Assembly: GCF_026914185.1 (NCBI RefSeq)
Contig: NC_070564.1
Span: 5,394,001 to 5,458,000, forward strand
Length of the DNA: 64,000 bases
Source of the DNA: Puccinia triticina
Lineage: Eukaryota; Basidiomycota; Pucciniomycetes; Pucciniales; Pucciniaceae
Direction of reading: 5' to 3'
In this document: one piece after another, positions 11,291 through 23,739 of the stretch
How positions within the stretch are numbered: position 1 is the first letter of the stretch
Layout of the letters: every line of letters begins with the position of its first letter
Notes under the pieces: model-generated
Databases searched by the model: none
What the model saw: only the letters and a program-made list of their open reading frames with translations
Told to the model about the DNA's origin: nothing
Translations under genes and position numbers: made by a program

Positions 11291-14200
11291 ATGGCCACGC
11301 CCATCAGCCCCCAGCAGCTCATCAGCAACCACCCCAACGCCCTCATCCTCGACATCCGCCCCCCCTCCGCATTCAGACAGACCCACCTCAGCCAGGCCAT
11401 CAACCTCAACCTGCCCACAACCCTCCTCAAGCGGCCGCTCTACGGCCCAGACAGGTCAGCAGCAACGCCCACAGCAGCAGCAGCACACTGACTCACATAC
11501 CACCCCATCCACAGGATCCAGTCCGGCCTACCCTCGCAGGAAGAACGGGAACGGTTCGAGAGATACAAGACCGCACTCCCCAGCACCACAACCCCGCCCA
11601 GCAGCAGGCTCCAGCTCATCATCGCCATCGACCAGGATGCCAGGCTCATCAGCCCATCCCACCCCCTGATCCTGCTCCTCAACAAATTCGGCGCACTCGG
11701 ATTCCAGGGACAGCTCCTCTGGCTCAGCGGCGGCTTCCAAGCACTCCTCGCCCTCGCCCAGGAACCCGGATCAGCCCACTGGGCCACCACCCTCCTCATC
11801 TCCGAACAGCAGCACCAGCACCACAACATCACCAAACCCACCACACCCATGTCCCTCTCAATCCCCCTCCCACTCTCCGCCTCACTCCCCACCCCGCCGG
11901 TGACCAGCCACCACAAGCTATCTACCACCCCAGCCACCACCACCACCACCACCACCACCACCACCACCAACAAGCCGCCCCAGAGCCATCCCAAGACCAA
12001 GCGGTTCCACATGAGTCTCAGCATGCTCCCACCCCCCGCCACCACCCCACTCCCACAGTCACCCTCCATTCACCACAACACCTGCTACCCCTCAACAACG
12101 AGATCGAACGATTCCACATCCAAACCAAACAACAACAAGACCATCAACCCCTTCTTCGACAACATCCGCCAGCTCAACGAACGCCTCTCGCTCGACTCCT
12201 CCCTCCAGAACCTCTCCCCGATCGAGCTCCCCGAACTCACCAACCCTGTCGGTGACCTGCCCCGCCTCCCGCCCTTCCTCCGCAGACTCCTCCAAGACTC
12301 GCCCATCCAACGCGCCCAGAGACTCGCACACGAATTCCACGACCTCGAGATGGCCGAGCAGCACCGGCTCGAGGACGTCATGCGCTGGGAATCCAGCCGC
12401 GTCAATCTCCCCCCCTCCTCCTCCGACCCCACCTCTGCCACTCCATCATCCTCTCTCTCCATCCCTCAACAACAACAGCCGCAGCAGCAGCAGCAAAAGC
12501 AACAGCCGAACCATGGCTCGATTGGGGCCAACCGTCATCATCATCCGTTCAGTATCAGTGCGGGTGTCGAATTGGGCTACAAGAACAGGTTCGGGTTCCC
12601 CACTTTTGCTATGACGACCATCTGAAAGCTGAGATATCTCTCTAAATCAATCAATAGATATAAAAACATTTGGCCCTATGAGCACACTCGGATTCGACTA
12701 AGATCAGGTCAAGCGCGACGGAACGAGACTGACTACATGAATGCATCAATGATCAGTTTCCGCTCGGACGGGGCGCCTCCCCTGCTGAGCTCGACGAGCC
12801 AGCATCAGGTGGGCAGCCGGCGGTACATTGCGACACAAGGCCCGTTGACGTCGACGTTTGAGGATTTCTGGTCGGTGGTGGGCTCGGAGGACGTCGGGCT
12901 GATCATCATGATCACCCGACGACACGAGGCAGGGCGGGAGAAGTGTGCGGACTATCTGCGCAACGGCCAGTACGGCGACCTCGTCGTCTCCGTCGACCTT
13001 CCTCCCCCCTCGCGCTCCTGCACCACCACCGACGGCGACGGTGGGGACGGCGGTGGTACTGGGATGGAGTCGGACGGCGACGAGGAAAGAGAGATGGCCA
13101 GCGGATTCTTCGGCTTCGAGTCCGCTGTGCCCTCCTCCCTCAATCACCACGACCACCTCCCCTCTCCCGCCCCTCTTCCTCCTCCTTCTTCCAACACCAC
13201 CGGCAAGTCTGCGAGTGAAAGGGGAAAGAAGAAGAGGGCCGGCGTGCTCCGAAAGACCGTTCGGCTCAGCAGGACCACCCGGCCCGACCTCCCCGCCCGC
13301 CAGATCGCCCACATCCAGTACCGCGGATGGCCCGACTTTGATGTCCCCCCCGCCGCCGAAGACGTCCTCGAACTCATCGCCGAGTCTCAGCGGGCTTCGC
13401 TCGAGATCCGTCGGCTCAACATCCAGGCCGTCGACGACTTTGTCAACAACAACAGTGCTCAGGCCCAGCCGGGATCTAAGGAGGATGTGCGCAAGGCCGT
13501 CGGGACCGGCAGCGGCCCCGTGATTGTACATTGTTCGGCTGGCGTGGGACGGACGGGCAGCTTTATCTTGCTCGACATCATGACGGAGGTCCTGAACGCT
13601 CTCTACGTCTCTCCCCGCCCTCCTCTCCCGACCCATCCCTCTAGTCGTGCGCCTGCGTCGCCGCCTATTCGGTCCACAACACCCCAAACTGCCCATCCGC
13701 TCCCCGCCTCCGAGCCCCCACGTCGTCAACCCGAAGCCCTCCGACAGTCCCCGCCCTCCCATAGTCCTGCTCATCTCCCCAGGTTCCTTGATAGCCAGCT
13801 CTGCGATTGCGTGACTGGCGTCGCGCCGATTTGGCAGACGTACCCGATCATGGCCGTCGTCAACGAAATGAGGTCCGTCTCTTCTTTCTTTCTTTAAGGA
13901 TGTGGGGATGTGTGGGAGAGGGCTTTGGAAGCTGAGGAGGGTTCTCTGTTGGGTTTTTTTGGGGGCGACGGACGTATCTGTGGCTGCACATCTACGATCC
14001 AAACCGGCCCTTCCACTTGGCTCTTTGGACGATAACAAAAATGGATATTTTGGGCGGCGGTGCGGCGCACAGGGAACAGCGCATGTCGATGGTCGCGAAC
14101 TACCGCCAATACGTCTTCCTGCACGAAGTCCTACTGACTTATCTACTCAAGGTCCCCCTTTCTCCTCTCTTTCCTCTCCTCCAGCCCCCCCTTGTCCTAA

Positions 14201-14701
14201 CTTTCTCCCCTTTTTTTTGCGTTTGTGTGTGTACAGGAGTTGGATATCTCGGTAGTGGGCGCGTCGGAGAAGGGTCAGGCCACCAGTTCGGGCCCGAGCA
14301 CGCCAACGACGACGCAGACCTCGACCAACACGACCACGACGGCGGGGACGAGCAGTAGCAGCGCCGGGCCGACGGGGCGGGTGCCTGGCGCTCCGGAGAT
14401 CGGCGGGCTGAGCAGCAACGACGAGCATGTGCCTAAGCCCGGCCATCCGTCCGCCTCGCGCGCCCGCGGGAGCCCCTCGCACGACCCGACCAAGGAAGCC
14501 GGCACAGACAGCATCGGCCCGTCCGGCATCCTGCGCTGCCTCTCGCCCTCCGTCGCCTCCTCCGCCACTTCCACCCTGCCCTCACACTCGGCATCTTCCG
14601 AGGCCTCGTCTGACCTCGACATCGACCCGCTCGGATCCCGGCCCGCTCGGTCTCCCGCCAATCTCTCCGCCGCGCCGTCTGCCGGTGACTACTTCTTCTA
14701 G
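11291..14701 (+). CDS. Rhodanese-domain protein tyrosine phosphatase (998 aa)
   Basis: Five exons: 11291-11454, 11515-12588, 12658-13872, 14073-14151 and 14237-14701. All introns are GT-AG and the frame is kept. Residues 5-145 form a rhodanese/Cdc25-homology domain (ALILDIRPPSAF, QLLWLSGGFQALL). A low-complexity linker follows, with a Thr run from (CAC)n at 11936-11970 and Gln runs. The PTP domain starts near 410 (NRYKNIWPYEHT), has the WPD loop (YRGWPDFDVP) and the catalytic HCSAGVGRTGS with Cys at about 705, and closes with REQRMSMV and RQYVF in exon 4. A Ser-rich tail ends YFF. Fungal PTPs with this pairing (S. pombe Pyp1/Pyp2, budding yeast Ptp2/Ptp3) dephosphorylate stress MAP kinases, so that role is inferred. 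Acidic and Pro-rich inserts make it longer than those relatives. Confidence 0.88.
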
Positions 14702-16064
14702 ACTCCCCCGCTTTCTTTCTCTGGCCTGCATGCATCTCCTTTCTCTCTTCTCTCCTCTTCTCTCTTTCACCTTTCTTCTTCGCACTTTCTCCCTTCCTCC
14801 CCGTTTTCTTCCCTTCCACCACCACTACCATCATCTCCTTCCTCTGCCCTGCTTTCTCTCTCATCTCTGCCAGACCGATGTCGTAGCCCGCTGTCGGCCC
14901 CGTATATATACATATATATAGTGTACTTTTTTTGCCCCCCCACCCCCTCTCTCTCTCTCTACCTGTCTTTGGTTTGTTTTCTCTTGTGTGTTTTGTATAT
15001 GTGTGTGTGAATCACTTGTCTTATTTTTGTCAACCACATTTATAGAATATATACATATATATATATACATATCTTCTTTTTTATGTGTTTGTGTGTGTGT
15101 TTTTATTCTCTCTGATCTCTCTTGTCTTTTTATTATTTATTTGTTTATTATCGTGATGACTCGAAGCAAGTCCCAAGAAAACCCCCGCCTCGTCCTGCTC
15201 TCTTTTAACGTCTTGAGATAGAAGCCCGGAGGATATTCAAGCTGGCTCACATGAATTCGCAAGCTTAATACCTCTTGCAAGCATTCACAAGTTGCTTGCA
15301 GGCCTGATTCGGACCACGATTTGCTGGTGACGCGGCAGGCCGCCTTACGTGTCAACCCAGAAGTTTTTTTTTTTGTGCTCTCTGCTCGCCTTGAAGCCCG
15401 AATTCAAGAACACACTAGGAAGAACAGTCCACCCGCCGTCTCCCATCTACCATCCGATGATGAGCTCATATTTCTTAATCTACATCTTGTGTTTTGCTCT
15501 CAAGGATGCCTTGCAAGCTACAGGCTTGACGATTGCGGGTGCTCACAGATATCCTGGTTCGATCCAGACGTATTACAAGCCTGTCAGTCGGCGCTTGTCG
15601 TTGTGCAGTTGCGCGCCAAAGAACCCCGATTATAGCCTCCGCCGAACTGGCCTTGATAGCCGTTCCCGGGTATAAGCGTCATGTCACACTTCGAAACCAT
15701 TCACGATCAAATTCCATCTTGAATATTTAGAAGATGGTCTTTTGCCCGGCCACTGTAAGTTTAACTACGTTCACAGGTATCAAGTGTCATACTCGAGGTT
15801 TTTTTTTTTTTTGTAGCTTACTTCCTCGCTCATGCCACCCTGATCACGGATGGGTTTGTTGTGTACTCAAAAAAGGAACCGTTCGAGTTGTTGATAACTC
15901 AAGATTAATGTTCATTCTCTCTCAAAAAAACATTGATCAAGGGCCCGGCTGGTACACTTGGCACCAAGCTGGCCAAGCAATCAAATCTGTTATAATCTCC
16001 TCAGTGCCAGATAGGTATCTGGGATTCATAATACTTGGACGCTTCTTGAGCGAGAAAGCGGACG
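14702..16064. other. Gene-free interval with pyrimidine-rich and AT-repeat tracts
   Basis: Just past the PTP stop is a CT-rich tract (14705-14875), then TATATA and TG microsatellites (14900-15100), probably the 3' UTR and end region. From 15200 to 16064 short frames show no recognisable domain. The last few hundred bases are the likely promoter of the FAD oxidase gene. Confidence 0.5.
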
Positions 16065-18201
16065 ATGATTTATTCTAATATCTTGCTATTCTTTGGGCTT
16101 CTGGTTGGTAGTCTCGTTGCCACCAGGCCTGCTACTCAGTTAGATTCTTGCTCCAGTCCTGGCAAGGGGGACGCCACTACGCGAAGCCATGGCTCGTTCA
16201 GAGAGTGCATTCGTTCCACGCTTGGCGCGTCCGAGTCCTTTTCCTCGAAGGCCGTCTTTCCAGAGGATCCGGCCTATCCCGTTTCTACCCTTACTTACAA
16301 CGTAGCCATCCAACATCATGCATCGGCCGTTGTCTACGCGGCCTCCGCGGAGGATGTGTCGGAAGCCGTCAAGTGCGCTGCAGAATTCAGAGTGCCGGTG
16401 GTTGCCCGCACTGGCGGTCACTCCTATGCTAGTTTTAGCTCCTCTCCACACGGCTTGATAATCGACGTCACCAACCTTAAAGGCTTCTCATTCGAGACAG
16501 ACCATGTCGGACAAGTAGCTGAAAAGGTAACATTCGGCGCCGGATTGCGTTTGGGAGACTTAGATATGGAGCTCCAAGACCACGAACGGGCCGTACCCCA
16601 TGGCGTATATCCCTATATCGGTGGGAATATTTTCCTTTTTTTTGTTGACACGCAAGTGCAATTGGTTTTGATTTTCCCGCTTGCTTTGTCCCCCATTCAC
16701 TTTCTCCAGGAGTCTCGGGACATGCTACGTGTGGAGGGTTTGGAACGGCCTCTAGGATGTGGGGACTGTTTTCTGATCTCGTCGTTGAATTGGAGGTGGT
16801 CTCCGCCAATGGAACGATTGTGAAAGCCTCGGAGAAGACAAACGCAGATCTATTCTTTGTGAGACTCATACACCAATGGTATCCCAAGTGGCTAATAACG
16901 AGTTCTAAAAATCATTGGAAATCTGTTTTTTTATTGAAACAGGCAATGAGAGGGGCAGGCCCTTCTTTTGGAATTATCACTGCATTGACGATGAGAACCC
17001 AAGAAGCACCCAGAAGTGTGATCCTATTCGAGATCGGCTACGAATTCCCTAATCCAGATTCCGCAGCCGCGACTCTCAACCATTTCCAGAGCTGGGGTCG
17101 GAAGTCTGCCCCATCGCAATTAGGCATCCGCTGGTCGGTCAAGCTCCAGCATGAGCCGAACGATCCAAAGAAAATCGGCCTCGCGTGGAAGCTCCAAGGA
17201 AGCTTTTTTGGCCGCACGGCAAGGTTCAATAGGACTATCAATAGGCTCACCAAAGACTTCAGCGTGAAGGGCGAGTTTTTGTCTATCCAGCGCCTCGATT
17301 GGTTGGAGAGCGTTCGTGCTCTCGGCGGCAATCAACCGTTGAGCTCAGAAGGAATCGACCCCAGTAATACTGTACGTGGATTCCATCTTCTCGCTCTTGT
17401 CTACTGTGATCCCTTTCCTTGTTAGTCACGCCGGTTAGGCATCCTGCACATCTTTCTTTTACATTTACAAAAGAACATATCCATCCTTTTTGAACTATTG
17501 AGATGATGCAGTCTAAGTAATCCCAGTTTTTGATCTAATTTTACCTGCTGATTCTTCATAATTGTTTACTATGGGAAAACCCGCTCAAATCGCCCATCAA
17601 GAATGTGAGCTACTACGCCAAGTCGTTCGTCGTCAGGGATGCCAATCCCTTGACCTACTCTCAATGGACGAGCGTGATGAAGAAGCTATACGGGATTGCG
17701 TCGGCGGTCAAAAGATCGGAGCGATTAGATTGGTTCCTAGAAATCGACTTGGTGGGTGGTCGCTACCAAGGACAAGAGACCGGTGTGCGAGGCTCGGGAA
17801 GCACGACAAGCTCGTTCGGACCGCGAGACGCACTCCTGCTCTTTCAAATGGCCGGCTATGGTCCCAAGGGCGCAAGTTTAGAGCATGGCCGTCTGATGGA
17901 ACCCACCAAGAGAACCTCGCAGCAGATATATGACGCTCTGGGAGGCGGCCGCAAAGAACTGACCGGGTTCAATTGCTATGTGGAGTAAGCGGCTTGGCCA
18001 TCTGTTTGAAATTCCCAAGAGTTTGTTCAGCCTGCTCTATCTAAGCTCATCGGTTCCTCTCCCGACCCGATTCCCAGTTCCGAATTTTCAGCTGAAAGGG
18101 CTCATCGCGAATACTTCGGCGACAAGAATACCGCGATCCTGAGGGAGCTCAAGAACGTGTGGGATCCTGCTCGGGTGTTTAATCACCCCCATAGCTTTTG
18201 A
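16065..18201 (+). CDS. Secreted FAD-linked oxidase, berberine bridge enzyme-like (AA7), 546 aa
   Basis: Five exons: 16065-16620, 16710-16858, 16943-17371, 17602-17984 and 18078-18201. The frame closes at TGA 18199-18201. The N-terminus is a hydrophobic signal peptide (NILLFFGLLVGSLVA). The PCMH-type FAD domain shows VVARTGGHSYASF (His about 119) and, after the first splice, GVSGHATCGGFG (Cys about 193). These are the two residues that bind FAD bicovalently in BBE-like and glucooligosaccharide oxidases. The C-terminus has the BBE signature YFGDKN...WDPARVFNHPHSF. The family oxidises sugars or alkaloid-like alcohols and makes hydrogen peroxide; the substrate here is unknown. The 17372-17601 intron acceptor is the least certain splice. 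Confidence 0.85.
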
Positions 18202-19254
18202 GACCATCGCACACTTCTCGTGACCACTAGGAATTTAAATAAAATCACTTTTGAAGCACATGTGATGCTACCTACCTCATAACCTCCCAAAACAGTGCTT
18301 GACTCGATTCAGATTCATGGTCTCACTACTAGCTCCAGCAACTGTTGTCCATCTTTCCATTAGAGAACAGCTTCACTCAAGCTGCACATCCCGCTTTGGC
18401 TTAGTTGATATACATAATAAAGGTTGGGTGCCTATAATTTTGCAAGACATATTGTGTTTACTAGAAAGCTTGGACCCGGTGATTTTTTGAAATTTTTTGC
18501 ATTCCCAAGATGTATGGGGTTCAGCCGAGTTTAATATTGGGTTATTATTTTAGCCAATTCCCAACTGTCAATACAACCTTGTGATCAAGTTTATGCAGGC
18601 TCCAGGAAGCCTGTCAGGCTGTCAGACATTTGCAATGATGAATTTCAGGACCCTGGAAAGCCCCTATGGAACACAGTAACCTAAATTCCAAGATTTTCGA
18701 AAAATTCATACATTTTTGGAGCCCATTCATACATGTTTTGTGCGTAGGTGCAGAGCTTTTTCAAAAAATTCATACAAATTTTGTGTGTACGTTTTTTTTG
18801 CCGCAGGCGTGAAGAAATACTCCCAGAAATACTTTTTTGAGTAATCCAAGGGGGAAATGGAATCTCAGCAGAACGTAATTTTGGGGGGTGCGGAATCCGA
18901 GGTTCGAATCCCCTGAAAGCTATGGTACAGGCCCTTACATCAGATGAAGCGGCATTCATGATCCAGCTGGTCCAGGACAAACCAGGATTATTCTTGTGCG
19001 TTTACCGGGAGTGCAGCCAGAGTGTGCAGGGCACCCGCAGCGTGCAGCCGGGGCATGCCAGGCTGGACCCAAACCTAGTTGGTCAGGGAGCAACCGGTAC
19101 TGGCTAGGACCTAGCACCAGGAAAATAAAATATTCAGTTGATGACAAGTGACATCACACCAGCTCCAGCCAGCCACCAACCTTCTATCCAATATCTATTC
19201 ACTATCTACCCCAATCTCCCAACCATCTCCTCAACTTCCAAAATTTACCAAGGA
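18202..19254. other. Gene-free interval with tRNA-like B box
   Basis: No coding frame stands out. 18700-18780 holds a short repeated AAATTCATAC motif. At 18901-18911 lies a perfect pol III B box, GGTTCGAATCC, without a clear A box or cloverleaf, so it is probably a decayed SINE or tRNA relic. Confidence 0.4.
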
Positions 19255-20175
19255 GATCCTGTTCAGTTTTTGATGAGCCCAAATGATCCTCAGTTCTGTC
19301 CAGCTGATACTCAGCTTTGGTACCCAGCTCATACTCAGCCTTTTTGCTCAGCTCATACTCAGCTTTTTCACGCAGCTCACTCCAACGGTGGGCCGCTACG
19401 CTACATTTAGTCTGTAGTTCAGCGCAGCGTAGCAGATCTAAACTACAAATGACGGGATTTTCTGTTAGCGGACAGTGATTGCCCGCTACCGCTAACAGGC
19501 AGCCCTTGAAACTACAGGTCCTCTATCGCGGCTATCAGCGCTAGCAGTGCTATTCAATTGGTAAAAAGGCTGATAGCGCTGTTAGCGCCCGTTAGTGTAG
19601 CGTAGCGACCCGTAGCGGTCGCTACAGCTAACGGCACTGTGTCAGGAACTACGCAACGCTAAACTAGCGGATAGCGCACACTACGGATAGTTTTGCGTAG
19701 CGGCCCACCGTTGCTCACTCTCAGAATTGGAATAAAGCCTTTTGACCCGTTCTTGCCCAGGTGATGCTCAGATTTGTACTAGTCCTGGCGCAGCTGATGC
19801 TCAGCTTTGTACCAATACTTTCTCAGCCTTTTCCTAGTCCTGTCCCAGCTGATGCTTGGCTTTGACCCAGTCCTGGGCCAGCTGGCCAGCTGATTGTCAG
19901 CTTGCTGTGTATCAGCTGAGCCAGGCCAGGGAAAAAAATGGGAATCAGCTTGGACAGGACCAGAGCTGAAAATCAGCTAAGCTAGGGCCAAAGCTGAGCA
20001 TCAGCTGAGCCATGTCCAAGGCTGAGCATCAGCTGTGCCAGGGCCAAAGATGATCATTAGGTGGCCAGTGCCAAAGCTGAGCATCAGCTGGGCCAGGGCA
20101 AAAACTGAGCATCAGCTGAGCCAGGGTAAAATCTGGGCATCCAGGGCCCAGGGGAAAAGCTGAGCATCATCTGTT
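19255..20175. repeat. Mirrored TCAGCT repeat field
   Basis: Many degenerate copies of a unit like CAGCTGATGCTCAGCTTTG occur from about 19290 to 19890, and of its reverse complement (CAAAGCTGAGCATCAGCTG) from about 19910 to 20165. The whole field therefore reads as a large imperfect inverted array with its centre near 19900. It is split by the MITE at 19383-19713 and shows no coding function. Confidence 0.6.
19383..19713. mobile_element. TAGCG-word MITE, 331 bp, with perfect 7-bp duplication
   Basis: The TIR CAACGGTGGGCCGCTACGC is perfectly complementary at the right end. The 7-bp CTCACTC flanks both sides (19376-19382, 19714-19720). The interior is mostly TAGCG/CGCTA words, as in the element at 6458-7662, which also starts CAAC and ends GTTG with a 7-bp duplication. 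Confidence 0.85.
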
Positions 20176-20867
20176 TTTGTTGCATGGAGTGCTTTGATCC
20201 TGAAACCTGTTATGTGAGCCCTAGATGTGCTGGTGGAGAAGAGCAGCATTGGAGCAGTGTTGGAGCTGAAAACAAAGCTGCATCATTTCACTTGCCATCA
20301 AGTGACTATTTCTTTTTCCTGGTGTAGCACTCCGGAACTGGCAACAGAGAACAATATGCCAAGCACAACAGTGCCGAAACATTCCAACAATTTTTTCCCC
20401 AATTTCACCACCAAGTGGATTCTCACTAAAATCAACTCAAGCTGAAAGTGATGTTCAACTCAATTGCAGCAGCGACCTCAGCCGTGAAAGTAGCAGCAGG
20501 CTTGTTGACAGGCGAGGGAGACAGACAAGCTGATGGAGAGGCAAACAATCTGTTATGGTCTGTTCTGTGGAGAGGAAGATGGAGTTTGGGGTCTAGGGTT
20601 CTGGGGGTTCTGGATCCAAGATGGTAGATTGCAGGATGAGGAAGAGGCCTGGATCTCCAGGCTCTCAAACCTTGAGCATGGTCCGTGACATGTATGTGTA
20701 GTCTGCGTACATGTGAGTCTGGGCTATGGCTCATAAAATTATCCCCCCTTTAATGCCCAAGCTGCCCCCTTTTTTTAATCAATGCAGTAAAAAAAATTCC
20801 TCCTCTTTTGGCTCTGCATTCTGTCCCTGGGCAGCATTAAAAAACCCCGTGGGAAAAAGCTTGCCCC

Positions 20868-21900
20868 TCACTTTCTTCTCCGCTTCCTCTGATGCCTGGC
20901 CGCCGCCTCTGGAAATTTGGAGTTGAACTCCGCCAATAGGTCTCCGCTGTTCTTCAGGTTTGCCTCCGGTTCCCATGAATTCTCCGCCAGTCCAAATCCG
21001 CGCCAGCTGACAAGGTACTGAGTTTTACGCCCTCTCCTCCGACTGTCCAGTATGCTGTCAACCTCCCACTTTTCTCCACTGTTGACTGTCACCGGTTCCG
21101 GGGTCCACCGCTTTTGGTGGGCAATTTTGTCCGGTTTGTGTTTGCGGAGTACTGATACATGGAAAACTGGGTGGATTCCCTGCATGGAGAGCAAAAGGGT
21201 CAGTTTGTAAGTGGAGTTTGAAATTCTCGTAGCTATCTGGAATGGTCCTAGCCAGCAGTTTTCCAATTTGGGGCTGGGGCGGGTTGTTGAAATATTGCAT
21301 CCATCTAGCCAAACCTCATCTCCGCTGTTCCATTCCAGTGTGTCCCGCACTCCTCTGTCAAACTGGCTTTTCATTGTCTCTTGCGCTGATTCTAGGCAGT
21401 GTTTGAGCTTGTCCTGCACCTTTGCAAGCTGGCAGAGTCATTTTGCTACGGCTGGTACGCACTGCTCCGCTGTACAAAGGGTTGAATCCATAGTTTGCCT
21501 TGAACAGTGACACCCCAGTCAATGTGTGGTTGTTGCTTTTGTAGGCAAACTCCACAGTTGCAAGGAGCGGGGCCCAATATTCCTGTCTGTAGCACACAAA
21601 GTGGCGGAGGTATTGTTCCACCACCTTATTTTCAATCTCCAACTGCCCATTGGTCCTTGGGTGGTAAGCTGTTGAGGAGTGGAGGTGGATACCAAGTGGG
21701 TTGTTTAACTCGCGGGTGATTTGCGAAATAAAGACACTTCCTTGGTTGGAGAAAATAGTCTTTGGAGTACCATGTAGTTTCCAAACATTCTCCGCCATCA
21801 GGTCTGCCAGTTGCTCCGTATTCATGGACTCTCTGCAGGGAATAAAGTCAAGGTGTTGGCGTTCAGTAGGCTGTTGACCAGGTCCATTTTCAGCAGGAGG
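20868..21900 (-). pseudogene. Ty3/Gypsy chromovirus fragment: integrase end plus chromodomain
   Basis: On the minus strand from about 21900 the integrase core reads CRESMNTEQLADLM, then FSNQGSVF, where the family has SDxGxxF. The Asp codon is AAC (complement of 21745-21747). Then come YHPRTNGQLEIENK, NNHTLTG, the GPY/F-like module (LGPFQIATRI) and a chromodomain (EVDSILDSRRRG, YLVSWRGF, NSWEPEANL) ending at about 20868. A frameshift lies near 21420. Gag, protease, RT and the LTRs are absent. Chromodomains steer chromoviruses to heterochromatin. Confidence 0.85.
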
Positions 21901-21942
21901 GGGTTGTTGTAGCCCGGAGGGGCTGCGCACTCTGAGCCTCAC

Positions 21943-22883
21943 CGCAGTTGCGGTATCTCTCTCATCCTGGACATAATTCCGGGCTGAGAGGGTGTGAATC
22001 TATACCATCTTGTGTCTCCAAGCTCCTGCGTCACAACAGATTATGAGCCCTTTACACTCCATTCATCTAAATCCGTTTTTGCTCTACTAATCATAGAACA
22101 ATCTGTTACTGGGTTTGAATTGCCTGGATCGACACTCTCTCGCAAATTTGACCGCCAAGCTTACCCAACTGATCAATCATCTGCTGGGAGGCCGATATCC
22201 CAAACAATCCCATACTTGACTTCAAACTTAATCGGTTTGGTTAAGCCTTTTTTTCCATATCAATTGGCATTGACTTTGATGACAGCATCAAGGTGATAGC
22301 TTATTTCTGAGGATTTCCATAAGCAGGTGGTCCCCAAGGAGAATGCCACTGATGGGTTGTTGAGTGGCATCCAGAAATCACATGCTGCATCATACAGGGT
22401 CTGGATTTGCATCTCAGATGACCTTACACCCTTATTGTTCCATTCTTAAAAGTGTGGCAGTCATACTCTCTCCTACATGACATATTTCTCTGCTGTTTCC
22501 TCACTTCCTTTCTCCCATCACCTTTTTCCCAAATATCTCTCAGTTTGTGGTGTCCTCTAGTCTTTCCTCATTGCCTCCATACACACAAAAACACACATCA
22601 TGGTTGTTTCTGTGAATGAACACATCATTATGCTTTCTTGCTTTGATGATTTCCTGACAGATGGGTCCACCACACGCAATCCATCCTTGGCTGACTTGGC
22701 CACTATGAAAAAAACTTGAGAAACTGGTGTCAGTTGACATGCAGCATACTTGAGTTCAGTCTCCCTTATAACAAGCTTCATACAAAATGAATCCCAGGGT
22801 GGTGCACCCTGGAATATTTGGATTTTGCTCAACAGTTCAGGCTAAGCAGTATGTTGAGACTCTGCTTAGCCAAACCATCCACC
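21943..22883. other. Gene-free interval
   Basis: I see only short unrelated frames and no domain, long repeat or RNA gene. It may include decayed upstream parts of the Gypsy fragment. Confidence 0.4.
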
Positions 22884-23202
22884 TGTAAGAGTCCCATTTG
22901 GACTCTTCGCTGAAGGACTCAAATGGGGCGCTGAGAGCTCGTCTTGTGAGATTCAGGGCCCAAGTCACTTATATTTCAGATGAAGCGGGGATGAACCTAA
23001 CATGGAGAGAATGATCTCTCTTAGTATCTACAACCTGTGGATGAAGAGAGAGAAGAGAGAGAAGAAGAAAAAGAAAGAGACTTACCTAGCTCATAGAGAA
23101 TGATCTCTGCCAGGCTAGGTAGGAGGTGGAGGAGCCGGGACTATATGGGTCCTGCTCTGTACCTTGTGACATTTGTGTGACACCCTAGGAGGGTGGATCA
23201 CA
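22884..23202 (+). mobile_element. Solo LTR, 319 bp, with exact 5-bp duplication
   Basis: It starts TGTAAGAGTCCC and ends GGATCACA. CCACC flanks both sides (22879-22883, 23203-23207). It holds a GA-rich tract, a splice-donor-like CTTACCTAGC block and the repeated GAGAATGATCTCT. It is related in layout and motifs to the solo LTR at 62761-63081. Recombination between two LTRs would leave such a remnant. Confidence 0.8.
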
Positions 23203-23739
23203 CCACCACACTAAATTTGGAGATGCTCAGCTGGCACAGCAGTGGCACCTAAGTATATATTGTGTTTTGAATAAAGCTTGGATGATTTGTCAAATTTTCT
23301 GGTTTTGTTGACCGAGGTCAACTCCATTTTTTGATATCCTTTCCACATGGTGCATCTTGACAGATTTCAGATGAGGCCCAAGGCTAAATCCACCCCCAGA
23401 GCCAATTTCCTCCGGTAGGGGGTGAAGGAGTTGGGTTAGATAAATACCAAGTTCATTTTCAGAACCAGAGCATCTTCTTTACCCTACCAACCACAGGCCA
23501 TGATCATTGGCCGTTGCCCTCTGCCAGTATGGGCCGGGCAGGGAGAGGCCAACCAAGCGCTGGGTTGTGACACAAAGACATCCCGGGCAGAAGTCAATTT
23601 CAAGGTTTTGTTTAAAGTTGGGTCTGGCTTTTACAGTTTGGTGTGAAGTTTAAAATAAAGTTACTACATAACGAAACCAGACAATTTGAGGAAAGATCCA
23701 AGCATTATTCAAAACACAATACATTACCAGTGCCCTTGT

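Noticed and set aside
13580..13795. Possible extra intron in the PTP gene
   Set aside because: Sequence is Pro/Ser-rich and ends in a CCCCAG-like acceptor, but no donor of matching phase was found and the frame stays open.
12746..14038. 430-residue minus-strand open frame
   Set aside because: It lies antisense to the PTP exons, which carry the catalytic motifs on the plus strand. Its composition (Arg/Gly-rich) is what the complement of GC-rich coding gives.
18901..18911. Isolated B box GGTTCGAATCC as a tRNA gene
   Set aside because: No A box, acceptor stem or anticodon arm could be paired around it.
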